Below, piece after piece: positions 6,058 to 6,533 of a stretch of 6,533 nt of DNA (position 1 is its first letter; each line of letters begins with the position of its first letter). The translations under genes and the position numbers were made by a program. Under the pieces are notes generated by a model, which saw only the letters and a program-made list of their open reading frames with translations, was not told the origin of the DNA and did not search any database. The DNA is taken from NCBI GenBank assembly GCA_018334525.1, contig JAGXLT010000057.1, positions 1 to 6,533 on the forward strand, given 5' to 3'. The stretch comes from Gammaproteobacteria bacterium. GTDB taxonomy: Bacteria; Pseudomonadota; Gammaproteobacteria; Nitrococcales; Nitrococcaceae.

Positions 6058-6533
6058 CAGGGTCATCAATAGTGGCAGGCATGGTCCAATCATCCTGATT
6101 GGCGATGCTGCGCAGCGTGCCACGCAGCGTTTTACCTGAACGGGTCTTCGGCAGCCGCGGCACGATCACGCATTGTTTAAACGCCGCCACAGGCCCAATC
6201 TGATCGCGCACACTTTGAATGAGCTCTTTAATCAGCGTTGCCTCATCGCCGCTAAACGATGAATTCGTCACAATCAGTCCCATTGGCAATTGGCCCTTAG
6301 TCTCATCGCGCACGCCAAATACCGCCGCTTCCGCCACATCCGGGTGATCGCTGAGCACCTCTTCCATCCCACCGGTGGATAGGCGGTGCCCGGCCACATT
6401 AATCACATCATCAATGCGGCTCATAATGTGGACATAGCCATCCTGATCCACGATCCCTGAATCACCCGACAGGTAATACCCCGGGTACTGAGTTAAATAA
6501 CTTTCACGATATCGATCCCGATCCCGCCACAGC
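6005..6533 (-). CDS. prpE: PrpE-like acyl-CoA (propionyl/acetyl-CoA) synthetase, C-terminal part, truncated by window edge
   Basis: It activates a short-chain acid with ATP to an acyl-adenylate and then loads CoA, in the cytoplasm. Only the last 175 residues are present; the frame stays open to base 6533, so the GTG at 6451 is internal and about 70% of a typical 630-residue protein lies beyond the edge. Visible adenylate-forming motifs: YPGYYLSGDSG (core A7), SRIDDVINVAGHRLS (A8 hinge), MEEVLSDHPDVAEAAVFGV, KGQLP, and PKTRSGKTLRG (A10) with the adenylation lysine at 6131-6133. The ending, SIANQDDW then TIDDPAILDEI, matches PrpE and its relatives (including ACSS3) rather than AcsA acetyl-CoA synthetase, but the acyl-binding pocket is outside the window, so the substrate is not settled. 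It converges on the gamma-glutamyltransferase and overlaps its last 53 bases. Family sure, symbol moderate. Confidence 0.88.
   Translation of the reverse strand, partial: LWRDRDRYRESYLTQYPGYYLSGDSGIVDQDGYVHIMSRIDDVINVAGHRLSTGGMEEVLSDHPDVAEAAVFGVRDETKGQLPMGLIVTNSSFSGDEATLIKELIQSVRDQIGPVAAFKQCVIVPRLPKTRSGKTLRGTLRSIANQDDWTMPATIDDPAILDEIARVFDQLHPRA

Noticed and set aside
6107..6130. Palindrome GCTGCGCAGC and a repeated CGCAGCGT as a terminator or site
   Set aside because: They encode the normal TLRGTLRS stretch after the catalytic lysine of the synthetase and have no T-run; coding constraint explains them.
6449..6451. GTG 6451 as start of the acyl-CoA synthetase
   Set aside because: The 27 codons upstream to the window edge encode the conserved YPGYYLSGDSG motif, so the GTG is internal.

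Overview
The window looks like a stretch of proteobacterial chromosome, most likely from a gammaproteobacterium. It is moderately GC-rich, densely coded and has very short gaps. The gene families are typical of heterotrophic and often marine Gammaproteobacteria, but no marker gene fixes the taxon. I see no rRNA, tRNA, mobile element, CRISPR array or prophage gene.

Layout from left to right: (1) the 3' part of a tandem-domain class III (CaiB/BaiF) CoA-transferase, + strand, entering from the left edge and ending at 1673. (2) A convergent Nudix hydrolase of the CoA-pyrophosphatase (NudL) type, - strand, from about 2182 down to 1592, overlapping the transferase tail by 82 bases. (3) A short divergent intergenic region, 2183-2279. 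(4) A tight + strand unit of three genes: an exported two-domain rhodanese (2280-3206), a YeeE/YedE-type sulfur transporter (best start TTG 3221, end 4381) and an exported gamma-glutamyltransferase (4378-6057). The last two overlap by ATGA. (5) The 3' part of a PrpE-like acyl-CoA synthetase, - strand, running off the right edge and overlapping the gamma-glutamyltransferase tail by 53 bases.

Two themes emerge. The central operon encodes a periplasmic sulfurtransferase, an inner-membrane permease of a family that takes up thiosulfate or related sulfur species, and a periplasmic enzyme that opens glutathione and other gamma-glutamyl compounds. The natural inference is a module for processing and taking up sulfane sulfur, thiosulfate or glutathione-derived sulfur. 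The flanking genes are all CoA-related: a CoA-transferase, a CoA-diphosphatase and an acyl-CoA synthetase. The tandem CaiB architecture is the one used by the DMSP-cleaving enzyme DddD, so a link to organosulfur catabolism is possible but not shown by this sequence.

Everything here belongs to a known family. What is worth following up is the gene combination, the two convergent coding overlaps and several substitutions in family signature motifs. No feature is strong enough to call a wholly new system.
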